Assembly (NCBI RefSeq): GCF_018070325.1
Contig: NZ_JAGPXY010000027.1
Location: forward strand, 1 to 64,000
Reading direction: 5' to 3'
Source of the DNA: Micromonospora sp. H61
GTDB taxonomy: Bacteria; Actinomycetota; Actinomycetes; Mycobacteriales; Micromonosporaceae
Length of the DNA stretch: 64,000 nucleotides
Below the pieces are notes generated by a model, which worked only from the letters and a program-made list of their open reading frames with translations, had not been told where the DNA came from and did not search any database. Below are positions 57,272 through 64,000 of the stretch, piece by piece (position 1 is the first letter of the stretch; every line of letters starts with the position of its first letter). A program made the translations under genes and the position numbers.

Positions 57272-57757
57272 ATGCCGAACGACAATCACCAAGGTCAGAT
57301 TCGGGCAGACGTCCGCGCGGGGACGCCTGCCGACGCCGTGGCGTTGGCAGGCCTTCGATGGCGGCGGCTGACCGAGGAGGGCGGCTACACGGGCAATGAT
57401 CACGACGACTTCGTGGAGCTGTTCGCCACGTGGGTCACCGAGCATCTGTCGACCCACCGGCCGTTCGTCGCCGAGGTCGACGGCGACGTGGTCGGAATGG
57501 CCTGGCTGATGATCGCTGACCGGGTGCCGGCACCCACGCACCGGCACCGTCGGACCGGGGACGTCCAAGCGGTGTACGTGGTGCCGGAGCTGCGCGACAG
57601 CGGGATCGGCGCGGCCCTGCTGACCCTGGTGCTGGCCGAGGCGCGCGAGCTCGGCCTGGAACACGTGACCGTCCACTCCAGCGAACGGGCGGTGCCCCTG
57701 TATCAGCGGGTGGGTTTCCAGCACGGCCAGACCTGGCTCAGCTGGCAATCCGAGTGA
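57272..57757 (+). CDS. GNAT-family N-acetyltransferase
   Basis: The 161-residue protein has a GNAT core: GTPADAVALAGLRWRRL, then VQAVYVVPELRDSGIGAALLTLVLAEARELGLEHVTVHSSERAVPLYQRVGF, which includes the acetyl-CoA pyrophosphate loop RDSGIG (positions about 111-116). The acceptor is unknown. Confidence 0.88.
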   Translation: MPNDNHQGQIRADVRAGTPADAVALAGLRWRRLTEEGGYTGNDHDDFVELFATWVTEHLSTHRPFVAEVDGDVVGMAWLMIADRVPAPTHRHRRTGDVQAVYVVPELRDSGIGAALLTLVLAEARELGLEHVTVHSSERAVPLYQRVGFQHGQTWLSWQSE

Positions 57758-58064
57758 CGTGACCGGCGTGTCGTCGATGGAGGGCGCGGACACGGGGTGT
57801 CCACGGGGGACGCTGGCCGGACCTGAACGACCCGGAGCAGTTGGCGCGCAACGAGGTGCGGGTCGCCGCCGCGATATACCACGACGACATGTCCTCGACC
57901 GGCTGATCCGCCTGGTTCGCGGCGAGATGTGAGCCGTGCCCGCCCGATGACGCGAAGTCCGGGTCGACGGGTGACCCCGTTTGCGGCCAGGGAGCATGGG
58001 AACTCGCCCCGTTCGTCCGCCGGCAGGGCCCGATGGCCGGTCGAGGAGACGGAAGGAGCGGGTC
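57758..58064. other. Intergenic region after the acetyltransferase gene
   Basis: About 307 bases contain no complete gene. One frame reads WPDLNDPEQLARNEVRVAAAIYHDD and a second, shifted one continues HVLDRLIRLVRGEM before a stop. This looks like the worn tail of a former gene, not identified. A 6-bp hairpin (57788-57802) is also present. GGAAGGAG before 58065 is the ribosome binding site of the next gene. Confidence 0.4.
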
Positions 58065-58451
58065 ATGGAGTACGAGCAGATGATCGCCACGGTACGGCGG
58101 CGCGCGGGCCTCGGGGAGAACGAGGCCGTGCGGTCCGTACAGGCCGTTCTGTCGGTGCTCGGCGAACGGCTCGCCGGACAGGAGGCCGACAACCTGGCGG
58201 CACAGCTACCGGATCGGCTGGACGCGTCGGTCACCCGTAATCCGCAGGGCCGCCGGTGGGACATCGGTGAGTTCCTGAAGCACGTCGGCGACCGGGAGCA
58301 GGTCGCGGACGCGGACCAGGTGCGTCTACACGCCCAGGCGGTGTTGCGGACCGTCGCCGAGGCGCTCAACGACGACGAGCGGCACGATCTGCTCGCCCAG
58401 CTTCCCGCCGGCATCATCGATCTCTTCGGTGTTCCCACCCCGCGCGGCTGA
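58065..58451 (+). CDS. DUF2267 protein
   Basis: The 128-residue protein is all-helical and shows the DUF2267 pattern twice: GLGENEAVRSVQAVLSVLGERLAGQEADNLAAQLP and RLHAQAVLRTVAEALNDDERHDLLAQLP. DUF2267 proteins are small, stress-related and of unknown function. GGAAGGAG lies 7 bases before the ATG. Confidence 0.87.
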   Translation: MEYEQMIATVRRRAGLGENEAVRSVQAVLSVLGERLAGQEADNLAAQLPDRLDASVTRNPQGRRWDIGEFLKHVGDREQVADADQVRLHAQAVLRTVAEALNDDERHDLLAQLPAGIIDLFGVPTPRG

Positions 58452-58547
58452 GCACCGCCCCCGCCGCAACCGGCGCGGAGCAGGTGAGGCTGGGGCCAGG
58501 TCTTGCGGACCGCGCTGGCGAAGCCGGCGACGAAGAGGGTGGCGAAG

Positions 58548-59645
58548 CTAGCGGGGGCGGACTCCGGGCTCCACGGTCAGGGTCCCCGCCACGGCATCGA
58601 TTGTGGCCCGCGAACCGAGCGGAACGGTGAGCTGGCCATTGCCGTGGCCCAGTCGGAGCCCACCGAGGACCGGTACGCCGAGGTCGTAGAGGCGATCCTT
58701 GAGCACCGCGGCCGCGTCCCACTCGTCGGGTCCACCGACGCTGTTGGTGATCTGGCCGATGACCACCCCGGCGACCCTGGACAGCACGCCCACCCGGCGC
58801 AACTCGGTCAGCATCCGGTCGATGCTGTACGGTGCCTCGTCCACGTCCTCGAAGAACAGGATGGCGCCGTCGAACTTCGGGGCGTCGTCGGCGCCCAGCG
58901 ATGTGGAGATCAGCGTGAGGCAGCCCCCGAGCAGGGAACCCGTCGCCCGTCCGGGCACCAGCACGGGGGCGGCCGTCTCGGCGGGATCCCGGGAGATGGT
59001 GACGGGGGCCGTCGTCATCACCGCCCGCCGGAGCGACTCGGCGCACTCCGGGCCGGTGCGGCTGTCGCTCCAGTTGACCATCGGGCCGTAGAACGTGGCC
59101 AGCCCGGTGTCGCGCCAGAGTCTGCCGTGGATGCTGGTGATGTCGCTGAACCCGACGACCACCCTGGGGTCGCGCCGAATGCCGGCCACGTCGATCTGAT
59201 CGACGATCCGCTGGGTGCCGTAGCCGCCACGGGCGGCGAACACACCACGGACTCCGGGGTCGTTGAACGCGGCGTTCAGATCGGCCAGCCGCTGGGCATC
59301 CGTTCCGGCCAGATAGCCGTACCTGGCAAAGACGTGCGCGCCCAACTCGACCTCCAGGCCCCAGCTTCGCAGGATCTCGATGCCGCGCGCCATGTTCGCG
59401 GGGTTGGGCGTGCCCCCGGGCGAGACGACCCGGACCCGGTCCCCGGGCGCCAGCGCCGGCGCGCGCAGCACCCGCTTCGGGCCGCCCGGCGCGGCCTGCG
59501 CCGCCTCGGCTGTGCCGACGAGCAAGGCCCCACCGGCAGCCGCCGCCCCGACACCCAGCACGTGCCGCCGGGAAAGGGCTTGGCTTGCGGATCTCGGGGT
59601 CGGGGTGCGGTCCGTTCCGGAAGTTGTCACGGGCGATCCCCTCAT
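58548..59645 (-). CDS. Exported LD-carboxypeptidase (peptidase S66)
   Basis: The 365-residue protein has a Tat signal (SRRHVLGVGAAAAGGALLVGTAEAAQA). The S66 nucleophile Ser is in VVGFSDITSIHG, the Glu in ILFFEDVDEAPYSIDRML and the His in LRLGHGNGQLTVPLGS. It removes the terminal D-alanine from muropeptide tetrapeptides or processes similar peptides. Tat export of the mature enzyme indicates action in the cell wall rather than in cytoplasmic recycling. Confidence 0.9.
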   Translation of the reverse strand: MRGSPVTTSGTDRTPTPRSASQALSRRHVLGVGAAAAGGALLVGTAEAAQAAPGGPKRVLRAPALAPGDRVRVVSPGGTPNPANMARGIEILRSWGLEVELGAHVFARYGYLAGTDAQRLADLNAAFNDPGVRGVFAARGGYGTQRIVDQIDVAGIRRDPRVVVGFSDITSIHGRLWRDTGLATFYGPMVNWSDSRTGPECAESLRRAVMTTAPVTISRDPAETAAPVLVPGRATGSLLGGCLTLISTSLGADDAPKFDGAILFFEDVDEAPYSIDRMLTELRRVGVLSRVAGVVIGQITNSVGGPDEWDAAAVLKDRLYDLGVPVLGGLRLGHGNGQLTVPLGSRATIDAVAGTLTVEPGVRPR

Positions 59646-59737
59646 CGGCGTCGATGTCCGCGCCGCAACAGCCTACGACAAGGATCGATGCCTTGGGGTC
59701 CGCGAACGGTGTGGGCGGCCGGGGGAGTGACGCCCAG

Positions 59738-61225
59738 TCAGGGGATGGGCCACTCGTGCACCGGCCGGTTGCTGTGCATCAGGTCGACGTAGTGTCGGAC
59801 CACCTCGCGCAGCGCCTCCGGCCGGTCCAGGTGGTCGGCCGACTCCAACCGGTGCAGCGTCTCCACCTGCCAGGTCGCGCCGTTGCGGCCAGCCAGGCAG
59901 CGCTGCTCGATGACGCCGAGCAACCGGTCACGCTCGGCCGGGTCGAGCCCCCACCGGTCCAGGCCGTGATGGGCCATCGGCAGCAACCGGCGCAACACCA
60001 ACTCGGTGACGGGCAGGTAACCGAGACCGGGCCAGAACACCTGCGCGTCGATGCCGTGCCGGGCGCAGCTGGTGAAGTTCTCCTCGGCGGCGCTGAACGA
60101 CATCTGCGACCACAGTGGCCGGTCCGATTCGGCGAGGGCGCGCACCAACCCGAAGTAGAAGGCGCCGTTGGCGATGGTGTCCAGCACGGTCGGGCCGGCG
60201 GGCAGCACCCGATTTTCCACCCGCAGGTGCGGCCGGCCCCGCGACACGTCGTACACCGGGCGGTTCCACCGGTAGACGGTGCCGTTGTGCAGGCGCAACT
60301 CGGCCAGATTGGGCACCTCGCCGGCCGCGAGGGCCTGCGCCGGGTCCTCCGGGTCGCACACCGGCAGCAGCGCCGGGAAGTAGCGCACGTTCTCCTCGAA
60401 CAGGTCGAACACGCTGGTGATCCAGCGTTCGCCGAACCAGACCCGGGGGCGTACCCCCTGGGCTTTGATCTCCTCCGACCGGGTGTCGGTGGCCTGCTGG
60501 AACAGCGGGATGCGGGTCTCGCGCCACAGCTCCCGGCCGAAGAACAGCGGCGAATTCGCGCCGACCGCGACCTGGATGCCCGCCACCGCCTGGGCGGCGT
60601 TCCAGTAGTCGGCGAACTGGGCAGGGCTGACCTGAAGATGGAACTGGGTGCTGGTGCAGGCAGCCTCCGGGGTGATCGTGTCGGCGGTGACGGCCAAACG
60701 TTCCACCCCGCTGATGGCGATCGGCAGATCCTCGCCGCGGGCCGCGAAGATCTGCTCGTTGAGCAGCTTGTAGCGGGGATTGGCCGACAGCGTCTCGGCG
60801 GTCAGGTGCTCGGGGCGCAGCGTCGGCAGGATGCCGATCATGACCATGTGCGCGCCGACCGCCCGGGCCTTCACCTCGGCGGCGTTGAGGCTGGCCCGCA
60901 CGTACTCCTCGAAGTCGGCGGTGCCGGTGCCGGTCAGCCGGCGCGGTGGCACGTTGATCTCGACGTTGAACTGGCCCAGCTCGGTCTGGAAACTCGGGTC
61001 GGCGATGGCCGCCAGCACGTCGGCGTTGCGCATCGCCGGATTCGACGCCTCGTCGACCAGGTTCAGCTCGATCTCCACGCCGGTCATCGGCCGGTCGAGG
61101 TCGAAGCGCGACTCGCGCAGCATCTCGGCGAAGACATCCAGGCAGCGGCGGACCTTGTCGCGGTAGCGGGCTCGATCCTCTCGACTGAAGGTTCGTACGC
61201 CGACGTCCTCGCCCATGGTCACCAC
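59738..61225 (-). CDS. GCS2-type glutamate-cysteine ligase-like enzyme
   Basis: The 495-residue protein belongs to the GCS2 carboxylate-amine ligase fold: VEIELNLVDE, QTELGQFNVEINVPPRRL, STQFHLQVSPAQFADYWN and RVENRVLPAGPTVLDTIAN, with ATP- and glutamate-binding acidic clusters. Related actinobacterial proteins include EgtA and YbdK-like enzymes. Since mycothiol replaces glutathione in actinobacteria, the substrate pair is uncertain; gamma-glutamylcysteine formation for ergothioneine would fit only if Egt genes exist elsewhere. Confidence 0.85.
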   Translation of the reverse strand: MVTMGEDVGVRTFSREDRARYRDKVRRCLDVFAEMLRESRFDLDRPMTGVEIELNLVDEASNPAMRNADVLAAIADPSFQTELGQFNVEINVPPRRLTGTGTADFEEYVRASLNAAEVKARAVGAHMVMIGILPTLRPEHLTAETLSANPRYKLLNEQIFAARGEDLPIAISGVERLAVTADTITPEAACTSTQFHLQVSPAQFADYWNAAQAVAGIQVAVGANSPLFFGRELWRETRIPLFQQATDTRSEEIKAQGVRPRVWFGERWITSVFDLFEENVRYFPALLPVCDPEDPAQALAAGEVPNLAELRLHNGTVYRWNRPVYDVSRGRPHLRVENRVLPAGPTVLDTIANGAFYFGLVRALAESDRPLWSQMSFSAAEENFTSCARHGIDAQVFWPGLGYLPVTELVLRRLLPMAHHGLDRWGLDPAERDRLLGVIEQRCLAGRNGATWQVETLHRLESADHLDRPEALREVVRHYVDLMHSNRPVHEWPIP

Positions 61226-61362
61226 CCCGTCACCGCTGGTCCCCTAACCTCGCACGTGATCGCCGGGCGGGGGAAGACCCGAGGACCCTTTCCTACCCAC
61301 CTGCCCGCCCTGTTAGCCCAGCCAGGGCGGACCGATAGCATTGCGGGCCGAGAGGTGGTGGC

Positions 61363-61707
61363 GTGCGGATGCGCGAGAAGGTGACCCGGCTGTTCGTCGC
61401 GGCGGCGATCGCCGAGGCCTGCTCCTGGCTGGCCCTGCTGGTCGGCATGCTGGTCAAGTACGGTCCGCCGGACAACGAGCTGGGCGTCAAGATCTTCGGG
61501 CCGATACACGGCGGCCTGTTCGTCGCGTACGTCCTGCTGGTGCTTGCCGTGGCCCGGCTGCACCGGTGGAGCCTGCTGGCCACGGCGGTGGCCCTGGCCA
61601 GCGCGGTGCCGCCCTTCGCCACCCTGGCCTTCGAGCGCTGGGCCCGTCGCCGGGGCATGCTCGCCGTCGACAGGCAGCCTGCCCGCGAGCCCGCCCCGGT
61701 CGGCTGA
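61363..61707 (+). CDS. DUF3817 membrane protein
   Basis: The 114-residue protein has three hydrophobic helices with the DUF3817 signature FVAAAIAEACSWLALLVGMLVKY, then GPIHGGLFVAYVLLVLAVARLHRW and PPFATLAFERW. Members are linked to cell-envelope functions in actinobacteria; the role is unknown. GTG at 61363 follows GAGAGG; ATG at 61369 is possible. Confidence 0.83.
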   Translation: MRMREKVTRLFVAAAIAEACSWLALLVGMLVKYGPPDNELGVKIFGPIHGGLFVAYVLLVLAVARLHRWSLLATAVALASAVPPFATLAFERWARRRGMLAVDRQPAREPAPVG

Positions 61708-61767
61708 GCCGCCGACCCGCCCGCGCACTCATCCCGATCGGCTGAACCGCCGACCCGCCGGCCCTGA

Positions 61768-62337
61768 TCAGGTCAGCGCGGAGCAGGCCGCGATGCCGGC
61801 CACCAGCAGCGTGCCCAGGAACGCCTGCAACAGCAGTGGCGGCCCGAGATGCGACCAGAGCGTCGCCGTACGCGGGGTCAGCAACTGCCCGGTGGTGAGG
61901 TTGACGATCTGCTCGATCCGGGGCGGCAGCTCCGGGTCGCGTTGCGGGCGCACTGTGAGCTGCACCTGGTCCGCCGGGTGCAGGGCGCTCTGCGGCAGGT
62001 GACCGTGCAGCTCCACCTCGCAGAGCTGACCGGCGGTGTTGCGGAGCCGCACCGGGGTGACCAGGTACTCCGGACCCTGCTTCAGCTCCTTCCAGCGACG
62101 GCGGGTGCCGCCGCCGCCGAACGAGAAGAGCGAGCGCAGCAGCAGGGCGGGCAGCCGGGCGAAGGCCGCCGCGGCGAGCACCGCCACCAGCACCGGCTGA
62201 CCGATGCGCACCTCACGGGTGTAGCCGTCGAGCAGGCGGACGAGCCGCCCGGTGACGATTCGTTCCGTCGGGTGCACGATCCGTCGGGTATCGAGTCCGC
62301 TGTCCATTTCCACCACCGAGAGTTCGCGTGTGTTCAC
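61768..62337 (-). CDS. Membrane protein of unknown function
   Basis: The 189-residue protein has a hydrophobic stretch (PVLVAVLAAAAFARLPALLLRSL), a middle beta-rich part (VRLRNTAGQLCEVELHGHLPQSALHPADQVQLTVRP) and a C-terminal helix (LLLQAFLGTLLVAGIAAC). No family is recognised. It is divergent from the Vms1-like gene. Confidence 0.6.
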   Translation of the reverse strand: MNTRELSVVEMDSGLDTRRIVHPTERIVTGRLVRLLDGYTREVRIGQPVLVAVLAAAAFARLPALLLRSLFSFGGGGTRRRWKELKQGPEYLVTPVRLRNTAGQLCEVELHGHLPQSALHPADQVQLTVRPQRDPELPPRIEQIVNLTTGQLLTPRTATLWSHLGPPLLLQAFLGTLLVAGIAACSALT

Positions 62338-62458
62338 AGATCGTATCGACGTCCTCGGTTGAACGACGTGAATGAAACCTGGTCACGGGCTCACGGCCGC
62401 GAGGTGACAACCCCGGCGACCCGGGTAAGCGGGGGGCCGAGCTGGAAAGGGGTCGAGC

Positions 62459-63583
62459 ATGCAGCTGTCCTTCCTGCGCCCGCTCTACGACCGTCCCGGG
62501 CCGTGGTGCTCGGTGTATCTGGACGCCTCCGCGGACACGGAGGACGCCCATCCCGCGTTGGATCTGCGCTGGCGTGCCCTGGAACGCAGCCTGGCCGCAC
62601 AGGGGGCGGACGAGGCGAACATCGCCGCGCTGGACCGGGTGGTCCGAGGTCATGATCCGATGGTCGGGGACTATGGCCTGGCGCTCTTCGCAAGTCACGG
62701 CCAGGTGGTGCTGTCCGAGTACCTGTCCGCACCGCCACTGCGGGACCTGGCCCACGTGGGGCCGCTGCCGCACGTGATGCCGTTGCTCGCCCAGCGCGGT
62801 GAGCAGGTGGCCTGGGTGCGTGTGATCGCCGACCGGCTCGGCGCCGACGCGATGGCGGTCAGCGCCGGCGGGGTGCCCCGGCGGGCGCACGTCGCCGGCC
62901 GGGACGAGTACCCGCTGCGACGGGCGAAGCCCGGCGGCTGGTCCCAGTCGCGCTACCAGCGGGCGGCCATGGAGGCGTGGCACCAGAACGCCGGCGACGT
63001 CACCGCGGCGACCGTGCAGCTGGCCGACCGGGTCGGCGCGGACGTGGTGGTGGTCGCCGGTGACGTCCGGGCCACCGGAATGATCGCCGCCCAGATGCCG
63101 GAGCGCTGGCAGGACCTGGTGGTCCGTACCGATGCCGGGTCACGGGCCGGCGGCGCCGACCAGACGATGCTGGACGACCTCACCGTGCAGACCATCGCGG
63201 AGATCGCCGACCAGCGGATCAGCGACGCGCTGGACAAGTTCGGCGTGCAGGAGGACGTGGGCGGCGGGCTTGACGCTGTCGTCTCGGCCCTGCAACGCAA
63301 CCAGGTCGACATGATGCTCATCGTGGACGACCCGTCGGCCAACGGTGAGCTGTGGATCGGCGCGGAACCCACCGAGATCGCCGTCGACCCGGGACAGCTG
63401 GCCGCCATGTCGGTCGCCGACCCGAAGCGGGTACGCGCCGACGCGGCGCTGGTCCGAGCGCTCGTGGGCACCGACGCGGCACTGACGGTGCTCGGCGCCG
63501 ACGAGGCGCCCGACCTCACCGACGGCGTCGGCGCGGTACTGCGCTACGTCGACCCCGGCACACCGGGGCGCGGCAATGGTTGA
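62459..63583 (+). CDS. Vms1/eRF1-like (baeRF) protein
   Basis: The 374-residue protein has a three-domain layout like the archaeal release-factor-like baeRF family: N-terminal WCSVYLDASADTEDAHPALDLRWRALERSL, a central DVVVVAGDVRATGMIAAQMPERWQDLVV domain and a C-terminal eRF1-domain-3-like part. The central helical segment QSRYQRAAMEAWHQNAGDV recalls the Vms1 catalytic loop with a Gln. Such proteins are thought to rescue stalled ribosomes or cleave peptidyl-tRNA; this is an inference for the bacterial members. It overlaps the next gene by 8 bases. Confidence 0.75.
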   Translation: MQLSFLRPLYDRPGPWCSVYLDASADTEDAHPALDLRWRALERSLAAQGADEANIAALDRVVRGHDPMVGDYGLALFASHGQVVLSEYLSAPPLRDLAHVGPLPHVMPLLAQRGEQVAWVRVIADRLGADAMAVSAGGVPRRAHVAGRDEYPLRRAKPGGWSQSRYQRAAMEAWHQNAGDVTAATVQLADRVGADVVVVAGDVRATGMIAAQMPERWQDLVVRTDAGSRAGGADQTMLDDLTVQTIAEIADQRISDALDKFGVQEDVGGGLDAVVSALQRNQVDMMLIVDDPSANGELWIGAEPTEIAVDPGQLAAMSVADPKRVRADAALVRALVGTDAALTVLGADEAPDLTDGVGAVLRYVDPGTPGRGNG

Positions 63584-64000
63584 CCGAACGGTTGCGGACG
63601 TCGTGGTGGAGCGGCTGCTGGCCTGGCGGGTGCCCCGCGCCTTCGGGTACCCGGGCGAGGCGATCGCTCCACTGGTCGACGCGCTGGACCGCACCGGCGG
63701 CGAGCCGGCGTTCATTCCGGCCCGGCACGAGGAGACCGCCTCGTTCATGGCCACCGGGCACGCCAAGTTCACCGGCGGCATCGGGGTCTGCCTCGCCACC
63801 CAGGGCCCCAGCGCCGTCCAGCTGCTCAACGGCCTCTACGACGCCAAGCTGGACAGCAAGCCGGTGGTGGCCATCGTCGGGGAGGACATCTCCGGGCCGC
63901 TCGGCGGCGCGCACCAGGAGATCGGGCTGAGCCGGCTCTTCGGGGACGTGTGCAACCAGTTCGTCCGGTACGGCCGCAGCCCCGACGAGGTGGCGGCGCT
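63576..64000 (+). CDS. Thiamine-pyrophosphate enzyme, partial
   Basis: The first 141 codons are visible before the window ends. The sequence VVVERLLAWRVPRAFGYPGEAIAPLVDAL, FIPARHEETASFMATGHAKFTGGIGVCLATQGPSAVQLLNGLYDAKLDSKPVVAIVG is the Pyr (N-terminal) domain of TPP enzymes, with the cofactor-activating Glu in ARHEETA. Pyruvate oxidase, acetolactate synthase and similar enzymes share it; the C-terminal half needed to choose is outside. The start overlaps the previous stop (ATGGTTGA). Confidence 0.85.
   Translation, partial: MVDRTVADVVVERLLAWRVPRAFGYPGEAIAPLVDALDRTGGEPAFIPARHEETASFMATGHAKFTGGIGVCLATQGPSAVQLLNGLYDAKLDSKPVVAIVGEDISGPLGGAHQEIGLSRLFGDVCNQFVRYGRSPDEVAA

Overview
The window is very GC-rich DNA with strong G/C bias at third codon positions, many GTG starts and gene families typical of Actinomycetota: mycothiol-dependent maleylpyruvate isomerase-like proteins, the trehalose TreX-TreY-TreZ route, DUF3817, DUF1996 and Tat-exported proteins. 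A Micromonospora-like member of the Micromonosporaceae is the best guess. This is an inference from gene content; there is no rRNA or other marker gene here.

Layout. 1-4.4 kb: a partial arginase-family gene, then a small membrane protein, a methyltransferase and a membrane-anchored sulfatase-fold enzyme. 4.5-6.6 kb: citrate synthase with a strong terminator and a mycothiol-type protein. 6.7-14.6 kb: glycogen/trehalose metabolism, with a GT4 glycosyltransferase divergent from glgX-treY-treZ. 14.8-26.5 kb: an accessory island. It holds a CBASS anti-phage locus (patatin CapV, CD-NTase and E1-E2 Cap2 in one operon, with an HNH-SAVED Cap5-like gene converging on it) and then a nest of XRE regulators: two near-identical copies, one diverged copy with a 53-codon leader gene, and the deleted remnant of another, plus an SDR gene. 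26.5-35 kb: small metabolic and regulatory units, including a DUF2089 operon with a large palindrome upstream, a secreted GH43 enzyme, a TetR/SDR pair with three operator copies, and an HxlR-SCP2 regulator facing a DHFR-like gene. 35.1-38.1 kb: a class A beta-lactamase fragment and a complete rifamycin phosphotransferase (rph) with a match to the rifamycin-associated element upstream. 38.2-64 kb: membrane and secreted proteins, a TetR-controlled unit with duplicated operators, a glucan-debranching-like glycosidase, an alcohol dehydrogenase, an exported LD-carboxypeptidase, a GCS2-type ligase, a Vms1-like protein and the start of a TPP enzyme.

How the parts fit. GlgX trims alpha-glucan branches, TreY converts the chain end to a trehalosyl unit and TreZ releases trehalose; the divergent glycosyltransferase probably acts on the same glucan pool. 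In the CBASS locus an infection-sensing nucleotidyltransferase, primed through its C-terminal glycine by Cap2, would make a cyclic nucleotide that activates a membrane-degrading phospholipase and, possibly, a DNA-degrading nuclease. Two effectors of different type beside a single synthase, with one of them convergent to the operon, is the most interesting system in the window. The intact rph and the broken beta-lactamase lie side by side and suggest turnover of antibiotic-resistance genes at that site.
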